From positions 2,993,779 through 3,057,778 of the forward strand of contig NW_006495906.1 in assembly GCF_000471905.2 (NCBI RefSeq): DNA of 64,000 bases. Reading direction: 5' to 3'. This document shows, piece by piece, positions 21,850 through 33,479 of this stretch (position 1 is the stretch's first letter; the number at the start of each line of letters is the position of its first letter). A program made the position numbers and the translations under genes. Under the pieces are notes generated by a model. The model did no database searches, had not been told where the DNA came from, and saw only the letters and a program-made list of their open reading frames with translations. This DNA is from Amborella trichopoda (lineage: Eukaryota > Streptophyta > Magnoliopsida > Amborellales > Amborellaceae).

Positions 21850-23190
21850 CCTCCCTTCCTCCAAGAAGGGAGATCGAGTTTGAAATAGAAGTAGCCCTTG
21901 GTACTGCTCCCATCTCTAAAGCCCCTTACAGGATGGCCCCAAATGAGTTAAAAGAATTAAAAGAGCAATTGCAGGAATTGTTTGATAAAGGGTTCGTCCG
22001 ATCTAGTGTATCACCTTGGGGCGTGCCAGTTTTGTTTGTAAAGAAGAAAGATGGGTCTTTGAGGCTATGCATTGATTACATATAGCTGAATCAGGTCACG
22101 GTAAAGAATAAGTACCCTTTACCCAGAATTGATGACTTATTTGATCAACTTCAAGGAGCCCAAGTATTTTCTAAGATTGACATCCCGTCAGGTTATCATC
22201 AGCTGCGAGTTAAGGAAGAGGATGTTCCTAAGATCGCATTCAGGACCCTGTATGGTCATTACGAATTTCTGGTAATGTCGTTTGGATTAACCAATGCACC
22301 AGCTGTCTTTATGGATTTGATGAACCGAGTCTTTAAACCTTTCCTGGATGACTTCGTGGTAGTTTTTATCGATGATATTCTGGTGTATTAAAAAAGTATG
22401 AGTGAGCATGAACAACACCTAAGGATGGTCCTCCAGACCTTAAAGTCCAAAAGGTTGTATGCCAAGCTAAGTAAGAGTGATTTCTGGCTACCAAGCGTGG
22501 CAATCCTCGGGCATATTATTTCTAAGGATAGGGTTGGAGTTGACTCCTGTAAAATTGAGGCCATACTTAAGTGGGGAAGACAAACGAATGTATCTGAAGT
22601 TCGCAGTTTTCTGGGATTGGCGAGTTACTATAGACGTTTTGTGAAAGGTTTCTCAAAGATAGCCCTTCCCCTAACTCGCTTAACCCAGAAGGAACTAAGG
22701 TTTGTATGGTCACATGACTGTGAGAGAAGTTTTCAAGAATCGAAGAAAAGACTGACTACAACCCTGATACTGGCATTGCCTGAGGGGAATGAAGATTTTA
22801 TAGTTTACATTGATACATCACACAAAAGGCTTGGATGTGTATTGATGCAACCGGAAAAGGTCATAGCTTATGCCTCCAGGTAGTTGAAGCCATATGAGCA
22901 AAACTATCCCACTCATGATTTGGTATTGGCAGCTATAGTTTTCGTCTTAAGAATTTGGAGGCACTATCTCTATGGGACTCAATTTAAAGTATTTACCGAC
23001 CATAAGAGCCTTAAATACTTATTTTCTCAAAAAGAATTGAATATGAGGTAAAGAAGATGGATGGACCTACTGAATGATTATGACTGCACCATTAACTATC
23101 ACTCGGGTAAGACAAATGTCGTGGCTGACGCCTTGAGTAGGAAGCCCGTGGTGTCAGTGGCTCATATGATGGTTTGCGAGATGAAATTAC
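21850..23190 (+). pseudogene. Element T reverse transcriptase and RNase H
   Basis: The reverse transcriptase runs from about 21900. It shows [26 protein letters not shown] followed by a stop (22083), [15 protein letters not shown], and a catalytic FIDD box at 22365-22376 where relatives have YIDD. A stop follows at 22389. The connection and thumb continue at 22398 ([24 protein letters not shown]). RNase H begins near 22795 with [13 protein letters not shown]. Its second catalytic residue, Glu in relatives (LEL), is Val here (HDLVLAA, about 22915-22935). FTDHKSLKY and VVADALSRK keep the other acidic residues. Stops also occur at 22881 and 23049. Together these enzymes copy element RNA to DNA. 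Confidence 0.92.
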
Positions 23191-23389
23191 TAGAAGATGC
23201 AGTAAAATGACACCCAACTCTGTCTCTTGGTAATGAGGAGGGAATAATTTCATGTATAAGGATGGAGCCCCAACTCTTTCAGCGGATCCGAGTGGCACAA
23301 AAAGAAGATCCTCAACTCATGAAAATTCTCGAAGAAATGAAATTAGAAAAGAGGATTTCGTTGTGAGCGGTGATGAATTGTTAAGATTT

Positions 23390-24690
23390 AAGGGTTAGAT
23401 ATGTGTTCCTAATGATAAGAATGTAAAAAGGGCTATTTTGGAAGAAGCACACCACTCCCGTTATATAGTGCATTTAGGGAGTACGAAAATATATCAGGGC
23501 CTGAAGAAGGTCTTCTGATGGAATAATATGAAGAGAGAAGTAGCACAATTTGTTTTCAAGTGCTTGACCTGTCAGCAAGTGAAGACTGAGCATCAGAGAT
23601 TGGCTGGACTATTACAGCCCTTACCCATCCTAGAGTGGAAGTGGGAACACATCACCATGGACTTTGTGTCTGGCCTACCTAGATCGGGCCTTGGACACGA
23701 CAGCATTTGGGTCATTGTGGACCGATTAACCAAAATTGCTCATTTCTTATTGGTCCGCACTACCTATACTCTGGATAGATTGGCCCAGTTGTACATCAAA
23801 GAGACAGTAAGACTGCATGGAGTACCTGTTAGTATTGTGTCTGACAGGGACCCTAGATTTACTTAAAGATTTTGAAGCAGTCTGCAGTTAGCCTTGGGGA
23901 CCAAACTCACTTTTAGTACTGCTTTCCATCCTCAGACTGTTGGACATTCGCAAAGGACTATTCAGAGGACTATTCAGACCCTGGAAGACATGTTAAAGGC
24001 CATGTATTACAGATTTCAAGGGAAACTAAGATGATCATTTGCCTCTGATAGAGTTTTCTTATGATAATAGTTTCCATACCAGTATCCAGATGGCACCTTT
24101 TGAGGCATTGTATGGGAGGAAGTGCAGATCACCCATGTGTTGGGATGAAGTCGGTGAGAGGAGACTATTAGGGCCAAAGATTGTTCAGATAACATCATAA
24201 AAGATTACTTTAATTAGAGAAAGGCTCAAAATAGCTCAGAGTCAGCAGAAGAGTTATGCCTATAATTGGAGAAGGGATCTTGAATTTGAAGTGGGTGATC
24301 GTGTCTTTTTAAAGGTATCACCAACTAAGGGCATTATGAGGTTTGGCAAGAAAGGGAAAATGCCCTTTGAATTTTTAGAAAGGATTGGAGTTGTGTCTTG
24401 CCGATTGACCCTACCGCCCGAGTTGGCCAATGTTCATGATGTTTTTAATGTGTCCCCATTGAGGAAGTATCAATCTAATCCGTCCCATATCTTGAAGTAT
24501 GAACCGATCCCGATCAAGGAAGACTTGACGTATGTTGAACAGCCGATTGAAATACTGGACCGGAAGGTTCTAGTATTGCGTAACAAAGAAATTCCCTTAG
24601 TCTGAGTTCTATGGCAGTATCATTCGAGAAAAGAGTTGACATGGGAGAGAGAAGATGAGATCCAAGATAAATACCCCCATCTGTTCAATT
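23390..24690 (+). pseudogene. Element T integrase with Tekay-type tail
   Basis: The zinc-binding region has AHHSRYIVHLG and CLTC (about 23447-23575), with a Trp codon turned to TGA at about 23518. Catalytic Asp residues are in TMDFV (about 23658) and IVSDRDPRF (about 23838). In the third position the usual SERTIQ reads SQRTIQ (about 23952), so the catalytic Glu is Gln, and the next 12 bases are duplicated (RTIQRTIQ). Stops and a shift follow near 23865-24040. The C-terminal domain (GDRVFLKVSPTKG, 24291 onward) is intact. The tail, with EQPIEILDRK and a degenerate chromodomain-like end RKELTWERED...KYPHLFN at about 24625-24690, is typical of Tekay. Confidence 0.9.
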
Positions 24691-24720
24691 GACTAAGTTA
24701 TGATTTTGAGGACAAAATCC

Positions 24721-24739
24721 TTTTTAAAGGGGGCGATGA
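24721..24739 (+). other. Polypurine tract of element T
   Basis: TTTTTAAAGGGGGCGATGA stands directly before the 3' LTR. The AAAGGGGG core is a standard plus-strand primer. Confidence 0.75.
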
Positions 24740-27700
24740 TGTAAGGACCATGATTTATAGGCCATGGAAACACGCGTAGTAGTAAGAGTCAGATAAGAAA
24801 GGAGTAACGCCGTGCATGAAGAGAAGAGAGAGAGAGAGAACCAATGCCACGCGTGAAGAGTAACACCATGCGTGAATAGGGCATCACTGTTTGTTGAGAG
24901 AGAGGCATTGCCATCTATGAAGAGAGAGAGGCATCGCCGTGTGTGGAGCGCCGGGTGTGCAACGCTGCGTGTGTAGCTCCAGGTGTACAACACCGTGTGT
25001 GTAGCGCCGGGGGTGCAATGCTGTGTGTGTAGCACTGGGTATGCAACGCCGTGTGTGTAGCGCCGAGTGTGTAACACTGTGTGTGTGTCACTTCATTTCT
25101 CTTCTCTCTCTAAGATAACTTGGAGAAGCTCACTACCTCACAATTGGAGCAGTCATTCTTGGAGTGGAAGAACGACTGTAAATAAGAATTTGAGGGCACC
25201 ATTACTGTTCGTGTAAGTGGATTTACTATCCTTTGTGCCAAGCTTATAGAAGCATGAGATTGAATGCATACAAATGTGAAATAAGTGATAAAGAACAAAA
25301 GCATATTACTGGTTTATGTATCATTCTACTGAAATGATGCCTCTGTTGTATGGATGCTTTGATGTCATGAATGAATTTATGACTTTAAAAAATTCATGAG
25401 AATATGCTCATGTATGCCTAAATCAAAATGAAGCTGATTTTATGTTGCTATCTGCTGTAAATTGGAAGTCATTAGATGACCTTTGGGGCACTCTCTGTGC
25501 ACCCTGTAAAATTGTAGGAACTTTCGTGTTTTTGTACCAAGCCTTTGAGTAGTCAAAGGAGGTCTAATTGACCCCAAATCACTGCCACTAGATATATATA
25601 TGTATCTACTAAAATGTTCATGTTTGAATCTTTCCCAAATTCTTGATGTATAAAGAATTATGTTTCAAAATGTGCACGTAGGTCACTGTTGACAAATTTA
25701 GTAAATTTTCAGAACTGGTGTCCCTATTGTCAAGAATTTTGATGAACCAAATGGAATCTGTTTTCTTTGAAACTACTTCCATTTGAAAAATCTATGGGTA
25801 TGCTTGAAATCACATGTTGAACACATTTCAAAATTTCTTCTTGATTGAAAGTTATGCGATTATTTGTGAAGGTATATCACTGTATACAGTTTTCAATGAA
25901 ACTCATAACCATCACTTTAGTTGCAATGGACTTTTGAATGACCAAATGGAGTCCAAATACTTTCAAACTACCATTGTTGGAAGTATTCTTGTCTAAAATT
26001 GAACTTTGGTTTTGGAACTACTTTTAAATACTTTATGAATTGAAAGTTACATCTGTGTTAAGTGAGACATGTCAATGTCTCAGATACACAGCAGAAAACA
26101 GCTAGTGAACCCGCATTGCATTGCACTTTTGAAGGGCCAAACGGGGTCCAATGGCTTTCAAACTACCTCTAGTTGAACGATGTATATTTCTAGTATAAAA
26201 TTGCTTTTAAAACCATCTCCGAATCTTAAATGAATCGAAAGTTACGACTCTCTTTATGATTAGACATCCCTGCCTGAAATTGCACGAAATGTGCACTGTG
26301 ATACTATCATTATGTGATACTGATACTCTCATTATGTGATACTGATACTATAATTATTTGATATTGATACTGCCATTATGTGATACTGATACTTTCATTA
26401 TGTGATACTAATACTATCATTATGTGATGATAATACTGTCATACGGTGTATCTGATGCCGTGATACTGTGAATGTGACACTGAGATACTGTGAATATGAA
26501 ACTATGATACAGATAAGCCGGACTGATACTGACCACTATCTGATGGGCCACCCATTGGTAGTGGATACTGTGATACTATGATTTTGCACTGACACTGATT
26601 CTGACCACTACGCAATGGGCCACCCATTGGTAGGGGGTAATGTGATACTATATTATACTTTGAGATATTGTGTCTTTGACCACCACGTAATGGGTCACCC
26701 ATTGGTGGTTGGATACTGCTCTGCCGGCCTTTGATTGACTGTACCTCGACCCCAATGATAGGAATGGGGTTGGGAAGTTGAACTGGATAATGGGGTGGGT
26801 CGCTTCCCCCAAATGTTATGGGCACTACACATTGGGACACCCAATGGTAGTGTAATGTTCTCTCGTCAGAAAGGCATAAGGAGAGGATCGTTTCTTGCAA
26901 GGTCACTGGTTATCGAAAACCCCAAAGCGCGTTGGGGATGTGTGTGCGTGTGTGAGGGCATTACAAAGTGGGGCACCCACTTGTCATCGTCTTCCCTCCT
27001 GAACGAGGGTAGAGATTCCATGCTACAGGATTGACTTAACTTGATTAATGAAACTTCTATTTCAAGAGTAGGCTTCTCTATCTTTCACTGCGTGAAACCG
27101 TAAACTGTTAGCACTACTGTCTACTTACAATGGAATAATGTATGATTTATGCACTGCATGTTCCTTATAATTGAATTGTGTTTATCCTTATACTGTGAGA
27201 GTATTAAAGGACATAATAGAGTAAACTTTTTGATATCTTTGTATATTAGTGAGCACTGTTATATGTTATTACCATTTATAGAGTTAGAATGCAAGGATGT
27301 AGAACTACGTACTAGGGTGTTAGCTCATTCCATTTTATTTCCTTGACTGTAGAGTGATAATTTCTGACCTGAAGGGTAAGCAGCTAGCTTGCGTGCTGGG
27401 CATGTGAAGCTTGGAGTCTAAGGAAAGGATTTTATAAAAGCTTTTCATAGTAGGTGTTTGGTGGTTGTGCCATTGAAGTGTTTTATGTAACTCTGTATTT
27501 TGTGGACCAGTAGTCTCTTGAACTGATTGTAAAAGAATTTTTTGGAGAATGATGTTAACGGAGATGGCTGTGCTTTTGGATTTATAACTGTCTTAATGGT
27601 TGGACTTTAGTTTTATTTTTGTGGTTTTCTCTTGATTCTGTCTTTTTATGCGTTGAGCCACTCCCTCCTGAGTGATGTTCGCAACCTTCGATCGCGATTC

Positions 27701-27757
27701 CGCACTCCGTCGCCCTCCGGTAGGGTACGGTAGGGGTCAGGAGGTGGGGTCGTGACA
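24740..27757 (+). repeat. 3' LTR of element T
   Basis: This 3.0 kb LTR is collinear with 17269-20195. It has a shorter 26-bp array (24945-25080) and an additional segment around 27080-27360 that the 5' copy lacks or has lost (near 19800-19850). It ends TCGTGACA and is followed by the target duplication GTATA. Confidence 0.92.
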
Positions 27758-27762
27758 GTATA

Positions 27763-28200
27763 AGGATGGGAGAGAGGTATGAAATGATCATATTTACTCA
27801 AACGGTCCGCCACTAATAAGATAGTCGATTTGGAGGATGAGAGAGGGAGTCTAATGAAATTTACGAAATATCTCTCCATACCTGTGTGGGAATTGGAAGT
27901 GGTTGAAGTAACCTAGGTAGGAACATGTTTTCATGTTTTACTGATTGACACATGTCACATTCCTTCACCCATTTCTTGATATCTTTTCATTACTCAGCCC
28001 AATTAAAAGATGTGGCCACTCTTCTAGCTATATTATGAAAGCCAGAATGCCCATTGGTGGGTGACGTATGCATCTCTATGAATCTCCTCCTTTAAAGGAG
28101 AGTTGGGTCCCATGATTAGCCTTCCCTATCTCCATAGAACTCCTTTTTCCTCTCTATATTTGGATAGGTAGAAGGTGGGGTTGAATCCTGGAAAAAAAAA
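27763..28200 (-). pseudogene. J integrase N-terminal zinc domain and first core part
   Basis: The minus strand encodes the start of the J integrase. GRLIMGPNSPLKEEIH precedes the zinc region, with a His-rich stretch (about 28060-28090) and KECDMCQSVKHE (about 27930-27965) as the Cys pair. The first core block then reads LLVADRLSKYDHFIPLSHPYT and ends exactly at the GTATA duplication. The rest resumes at 17268. Internal stops are present. This is the highest-coordinate piece seen of J. The reverse transcriptase part of J, expected further right, was not found, so J is truncated or replaced beyond about 28200. Confidence 0.8.
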
Positions 28201-28815
28201 AGGCAAGGGAAAGTTTCAATTAATAAGGGCATTTGTAATTAATGAGGGCATTTGTTTGTGGGTTTCTAGAATGAGGATGGTCGTTTTGGGCAAGGCCATG
28301 TGGGGTAAAGTGTGAACAAGGAAGTGGAACACGTTATTGTCCAATGCCCTAATAAGGTTGATTGGTGAACATCGACTAATTATTTTGACATGTGTCATCC
28401 AACTCCTTAAAATTCTCCCATTTTATCTCACACATCTCTCTCATTCCAAGTTTTTCCCTCTCTATATTTGAAAAGATGTAACTCCTTAAAAATCTTTCCT
28501 CTATGTCACGCACCCCTCCCATCTCTCTCCTATTTTTTTTCTTTATCTTGCCCTAAATATCTCACTACTCTTTTTTTCTCTTTTGTGTTCCAAATTTCAT
28601 GCAACTCTTAAAAATTCTCCCATCTCTCATGTCACTCACCTCACCTTCTATGTCCCATCTCACTCCCCCTCTAAAACCATATATAACACTCTTTGGGGAG
28701 TTTTTAACTCAAAAGTTCCATCTCTTACTAAAAAACCTCTCTCTCATGGCTTGCCTCTATTAATGATCCCTATGGATTTTTGTGGCCCCTTCAAGGAATT
28801 TGTTGGGTGTATTTT
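28201..28815 (+). repeat. Noncoding stretch with ~100-bp direct repeats
   Basis: No gene is seen. Three diverged copies begin CAACTCCTTAAAATTCTCCC (about 28404, 28488 and 28601), each followed by a TCTCACNCATCTCTC-like word. A TATA-like CATATATAACACT lies at 28678. It may be a degraded LTR or the U3 start of D. Its ends are not definable. Confidence 0.45.
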
Positions 28816-29058
28816 TAGGGACTAGATTTGAGATCTAAGATCGCAAAATCCCCATATTTTGATAGATTTCGCCAAGAGCTCAACACTTCGATTCAAGGAT
28901 CAAACGATATGCCAAAACGATTACCTCGCCGAGACCATCACTTTCATGACATTCTTTTTGCCGGAGGTTGCCGGAAAGACTCAAACGGCCCCCGGATGAC
29001 CACCACAGTCTATGGGCCCTTTTTGGGCACCATCTTGCCATTTTCAAGATTGTGAGTA

Positions 29059-29183
29059 GGGCCAAAATAGTCCTTTTGCCCCACAAACGAGGTTCAAATT
29101 TAATTTATAGAAATTTATTTTTTTTTTAGCAATTTTAGTTAGTTTTGAGCATCCACCTTTTTTCCAAGGGAGTGCTATATAAG
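29059..29183 (+). promoter_or_regulatory. LTR D promoter block: hairpin plus TATA box
   Basis: GGGCCAAAA and TTTTGCCCC, with six bases between them (29059-29082), form an imperfect form of the A hairpin. CATCCACC (29151) and TATATAAGCAT (29176-29186) follow. The LTR of C has the same CATCCACC...TATATAAGCAT pair. Confidence 0.5.
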
Positions 29184-29429
29184 CATTTGTAACCTTAAGC
29201 TAAAAAAGAGGAGGATTAATGAGATTTGGCCCCTAATCTCAAGAATTCAATTGATTTTCCCTAGGTTTGGTAATATTTTCCTCTACCCCTTTCATTTTAA
29301 GAGAGGAGAGAGAAAAATTTCTCCATAAGCCATTACCCCTAGAACTTCTTGCTCCTCATTTGGAACCTCTCACTTCTCACTTGGAACTTTCGACTGCGAA
29401 CGGTTCCGTCCAAGGAACCCATTAGGTTA

Positions 29430-31610
29430 ACCCCTCATTCTTTCTCTCTCTTCTTCTTTTTTCTCTCTCTTTCTCTTTCTTTCTCTCTCTTCTCTCTATC
29501 TTTCCTCTTTCCCCCTCTCTCTCTCACGATCAATTGGGTCGGTGGCCACCTTCTTTTTTCTTTCTCTTCTTTCTTCACTCTCCCTCTTTGTCTTTCTTCC
29601 TATTTCTCTCTCCTCTCTCTTCCTCTCTTCTCTTCTCTTCTCTCTCTCTCCCAATTGGGTCGCCGGTCTCCCCCTCTTCTCTTCTTCTCTTTTCTCTATT
29701 CCTTTCTCTCTCTCTTTCTTCTTCAATCTCTCTCTTTCTTTCACTCACTCTCACTTGCTCTCTCAGACTAACCGGCAGCTAAGCCACTGTTCCCTTCTCT
29801 TCTCTCTTCTTCTCTTTTCTCTTTCCCTTTCTCTCTCTCCTCTTTCTCTTTCACTCTCTCTTTCTTCCTCTCCCCCTCTCTTCTCTTCTCTTCTTCTTTC
29901 TCTCACTCTCTCTCTCCCAATCGAGACGGCGGCATAGCCGTCGATCCCCCCTCTCTTCTCTTTTCTCTCCCTATCTCTCTCTCTCTCTCATAGACTAATC
30001 GGCAGCTAAGTCACTGTTCCCATCTCTTCTTCTATTTTATCTCTCCCATTCTCTCTCTTTCTCTCTCTCTCTCTTCTCTTCTCTCTCAATTTCTCTCTCT
30101 CTCTTTCTTTATTCTCTCTCTCTCAGACTAAGCCCCTGTCCCTTCTCTTCTCTCTTTTCTTCTTCTTTTTTCTCTCTCTTTCTTCTTCACTCTCTTTCTT
30201 TATTTCTCTCCCCCTCTCTCTTCTCTTCTCTTCTTCTTTGTCTCATTCTCTCTCTCAACCTAAACGGCGGCGTAGCCGCCCATCCCCCCTCTTTTCTTTT
30301 CTTCTCTTTTCTCTCTCTTTCTTCTTCACTCTCTTTTTCTTTCACTCACTCACTCACACACACACACTCTCTCTCTCTCTCTCGCTCTCCGACTAACCGA
30401 TGGTTAAGCCACCGATCCCTTCTCTTCTCTCTACTCTTCTTCTCTTTTCTGTCTTCCTTTCTCTCCCACTCTCTTTCTTCTTCACTCTCTTTCTCTTACA
30501 GACCAACCAACAATTAAGTCCCCAGTGCATTCTATTCTCTCTTTCTTCTTTACTCTCTCTTTCTTTCACTCACTCGCTTTCTCTCTCTCTCTCTCTATCT
30601 CTCAGACTAACCGATGGCTAAGCCACCGATCCCTTCTCTTCTCTCTTCTCTTCTTCTCTTTTCTATCTTCCTTTCTCTCCCTCTCTCATTCTTCTTCACT
30701 CTCTCTTTCTTCCACTCTCTCTCACAAACCAACCGACGGTTAAGCCGCTGATCCATTCTATTCTCTCTTCTCTCTCCCTTTTTCTCTCTCTCTTTCTCCT
30801 TCACTCTCCTCTTCTCAACTGGGACGACGACCTTGCTGTCGGTCCCCCTCTCTCTCTTTCTTTCTTCTTTCTCTTACGCTCTTCGTTTCTCCTCCTCTTG
30901 TTCTCTCTTTTGCGCTTTCCCTCTCTCCTCCTTTCTCTCTCTCTCTTGCAGTCTCCCTATCTCCTTCTTCTCATTTTTTTTCTCTCTCTCTCTCCTCCTC
31001 TCGCTCTCTCTCTCCTACGCTCTCACTCTCTCCTCCTCTCGCTCTCTCTTTCTCTCTCTCTCTCCCCCTCTCGCTCTCTCTTGCTCTCTCCCTCTCTCCT
31101 CCTCTCGAACTCTCTTTTATGCTCTCCCTCTCTCCTCCTCTTGCTCGCTCTCTCTCCCTCTTACTCTCTCTCGCTCTCTCACTTTCTCTCATTTTCTCTC
31201 TCCTCCTCTTGCTCTCTCTTGTACTCTCTCTCTTTCTTTCTCTCCTCTCTCTCACTCGCTCTTTCTCTTCTCCCCTTAATCTCCCTCATTCGCTTTCTCC
31301 CTCCTCCTTGTGATATCTCTCTCTTGCTCTATCGCTCTCTCTCGTTCTCTTTCTTCCTCTTGGCTCTTTCTCTTTTCCCCTCGACCTCTCTCACTTTCTC
31401 CCTCTTATTCCTAGTCTCTTTCTTGCTCTTCCTCACTTCTATCTCACTTTTCCCTCTCTCTTACTCTCTCACCTTCTTTCTCTTGATTCGCTCTTTTTTA
31501 TTTTCTCTCTCCTCATCCTTCTTCTCTCACCCTGTTTCATTCTCTCTTCCCTCTACCTCCTCTCCTAAAACCCTTTTCTTCTCTCTCTCTGATCTCTTAT
31601 GAAATTCCTC
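29430..31610 (+). repeat. 2.2 kb CT-rich array with two interspersed cassettes
   Basis: Nearly pure C/T sequence on the plus strand is broken by two kinds of short GC-containing cassette. One resembles GACTAACCGGCAGCTAAGCC plus ACTGTTCCC (near 29765, 29993, 30390, 30500, 30603 and 30724). The other resembles CAATCGAGACGGCGGCATAG plus CCGTCGATCCCCCC (near 29535, 29652, 29917, 30257 and 30815). Beyond 30840 it is uninterrupted CTCTCGCTCTC-type repeat. All Leu/Ser-rich (plus) and Arg/Glu-rich (minus) frames here are composition artefacts. Confidence 0.85.
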
Positions 31611-32121
31611 CTTTCATCTATTTTTTCAACCCCCACATTATTTCTTCTATCATCATCTCACCCATAACATTTTGTTATACTTATTCATTTTATTTTATTC
31701 GTATGCCTATATGAGACCATTCGACAAGATCATGCCGAAAGGTTGTCAAATTGATAAATAGTCTCCTATCGTCCCACCTTTTTATATAGATATCTCTTTA
31801 ATAACAAGTTAGGGTCTTCTGACCCACTTGTCTGACAACCTTATGTGTGTGTGTTCATGAGCCACAGAGTGCAAAGCAAGGAGGCTAAAGCCAAACCAGC
31901 CTCAGGTTAGGGGGCTTTCCGTCGTGATCTAAATGGGTGCTTGCGAACACCCGAGCGTGTCACGAACCCACAGTGAGGTACCCCATAATCCTCTTTCATT
32001 AGTTGGTACCTGTTCAAACGTGCACCCCATGTATTGTGGTTCCCGAGAGAGCGATCTCAAGTCAGACCCGAACCTGGGTCATTGCGCGATCTTTCGACCT
32101 GACGAGATGGAGGCCCAACCA

Positions 32122-33470
32122 GTAGTTTCTCTCTCTAAAAATTTTTCTCTCTCTTTGATGCTAGATTCAAGGGTAAGGAGCAAAATGATAAGTAGAAACA
32201 AGCTTAATGCCTCTATTTCATTATTGACTGATCCGACCATTTTACAATTGACCTAGGCATATATTTATAGAGGATCCACAATTTAGGGCTGGATGCTCAA
32301 AACTACGCCAAATTACAATTAAAAGAAATTACATTAAAATCCCGATTTTAGGAATAAAGAGCAAAATGCCCCTTAAAGAGCAAAATGCCCCTTAAACCTT
32401 TCATGCTAATGACAAAACCATCTCTCTCTAAGGGACTTTCGTCATTTCTAGATCTTGGAAGATTTTTCGGATGGTTGTGACGGTGTTTGAGATGATCGAT
32501 TATCGTAGTCTTGATGCTTGTTTGATTCTGAAGAGTTTGATGTCTTTTGATCCTCATAAGGTGGACTTTTTCCGGAGCGGTGGAAACCTGGCTAGATCAT
32601 GAAATTTTTTTCCCGTCATTGCAACACGATCTATGGTGTTTCGAGTCTTTATTTTGATTGCAAATTAAAGAGGAGACTTCCACAGTTGTTTTTCACCAAT
32701 TTTTATCCTTTTTTTCCCTTGCTTGAAGTACTTTGGGATTTCAGGAGATCATCGAAAAAAGGGATTCCGGCGACCAGGCGATCTTATTTTCTTCATACTT
32801 GGAATTTTACTATTTATCTGACCTTAGATTAAATGTAACAATTATACCAGTTTGTAGTCCTTTGTGATACGACCTGATCGGACCTGTCTTTATGATGATC
32901 TGATGTACAGATCTCAAGTTTTATTGCCTCATAAAATTTGAGATGCCCTTTCTTCAAAAAGCTCTGATTTCCATGGTTTCGAGCTCACCTTCTCCTTAGA
33001 AAAACTTTAATTTTGGGTCATGTCACGGGGCGTACCATATGTCAAAATGACTGGGTTGTCGAGACCTATCTCGTGTTAGAATTTGAGCTTGCTTTGACTT
33101 CAATCGAGTGACGTGTGGGTGTTTTTAGGTCATCCCGAGAGGTGAAGTTCATGACCTCCATGATTTGGAATTGGTTTTTGGTGAGGTCCCACCGCAATAG
33201 TGTACAATCTTTCCCATTCGAGGTATTTTGGACCTAAAATGCTTTTAAGAGGTCAAATTGAGCCCAAAATTGGCCCTTAAGGTTTTTCGATGTTCTGGAT
33301 GCAATGACGATGGTCTGGTACTGTTTTGAATCCCCTAGCTTAGAGATGTAGTTGTAAGGTCTCTTTGTGGAGTGATGGTACTTTTTTCAAGGTTGCTTAG
33401 TGTTTGGCTTATTTTGCAGTGTTCCCTTGGTCTGACGATATCTTGGGCACCAACAGGATAGGTTGTCACT
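32122..33470 (-). repeat. Antisense LTR fragment F (Tat-like)
   Basis: On the minus strand it shows the same promoter layout as D: an AAAGGGGCATTTTGCTC block (duplicated as two 19-bp copies at 32358-32396), AATTGTAATTTGGCGTAGTT, TTGAGCATCCA and a TATA box at 32259-32270. It breaks off abruptly where D ends. The upstream part (32600-33470) has no coding features and its LTR start was not found. LTR nature is inferred from the promoter layout. Confidence 0.45.
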
Positions 33471-33479
33471 GGATCTCTT

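Larger units (their letters stand above)
17269..27757 (+). mobile_element. Element T: Tekay-like Ty3/gypsy chromovirus
   Basis: The LTRs are 17269-20195 and 24740-27757, both starting TGTAAGGACCA. The first ends TCGTGATA and the second TCGTGACA. The flanking five bases, 17264-17268 and 27758-27762, are both GTATA, a perfect target duplication. The internal region has an initiator-Met primer site, gag with two zinc knuckles, protease, reverse transcriptase, RNase H, integrase and a tail of Tekay type, in the usual order. It interrupts the integrase of J right at its HPYT motif. Stops, shifts and lost catalytic residues make this copy inactive. Confidence 0.93.
28816..32121 (+). repeat. LTR D: Tat-like LTR with very long CT-rich core
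   Basis: The right end is set by similarity to the U5 of A and C: GGGGGCTTTCCGTCGTGATC, GTGTCACGAACCCAC, TTAGTTGGTACC, GTTCCCGAGAGAGCGATCTC, then AGGCCCAACCA ending at 32121. No primer site follows, so this is a 3' or solo LTR, possibly with GTAGT as duplication on the right. It carries the hairpin and TATA block at 29059-29183 and the CT core at 29430-31610. The left end is uncertain, and 28816 is only where A-like promoter-upstream sequence begins to be plausible. Confidence 0.55.

Noticed and set aside
29349..31602. Long Leu/Ser-rich (plus) and Arg/Glu-rich (minus) reading frames
   Set aside because: They follow from the CT-repeat composition. All frames are open at once and no domain is present.
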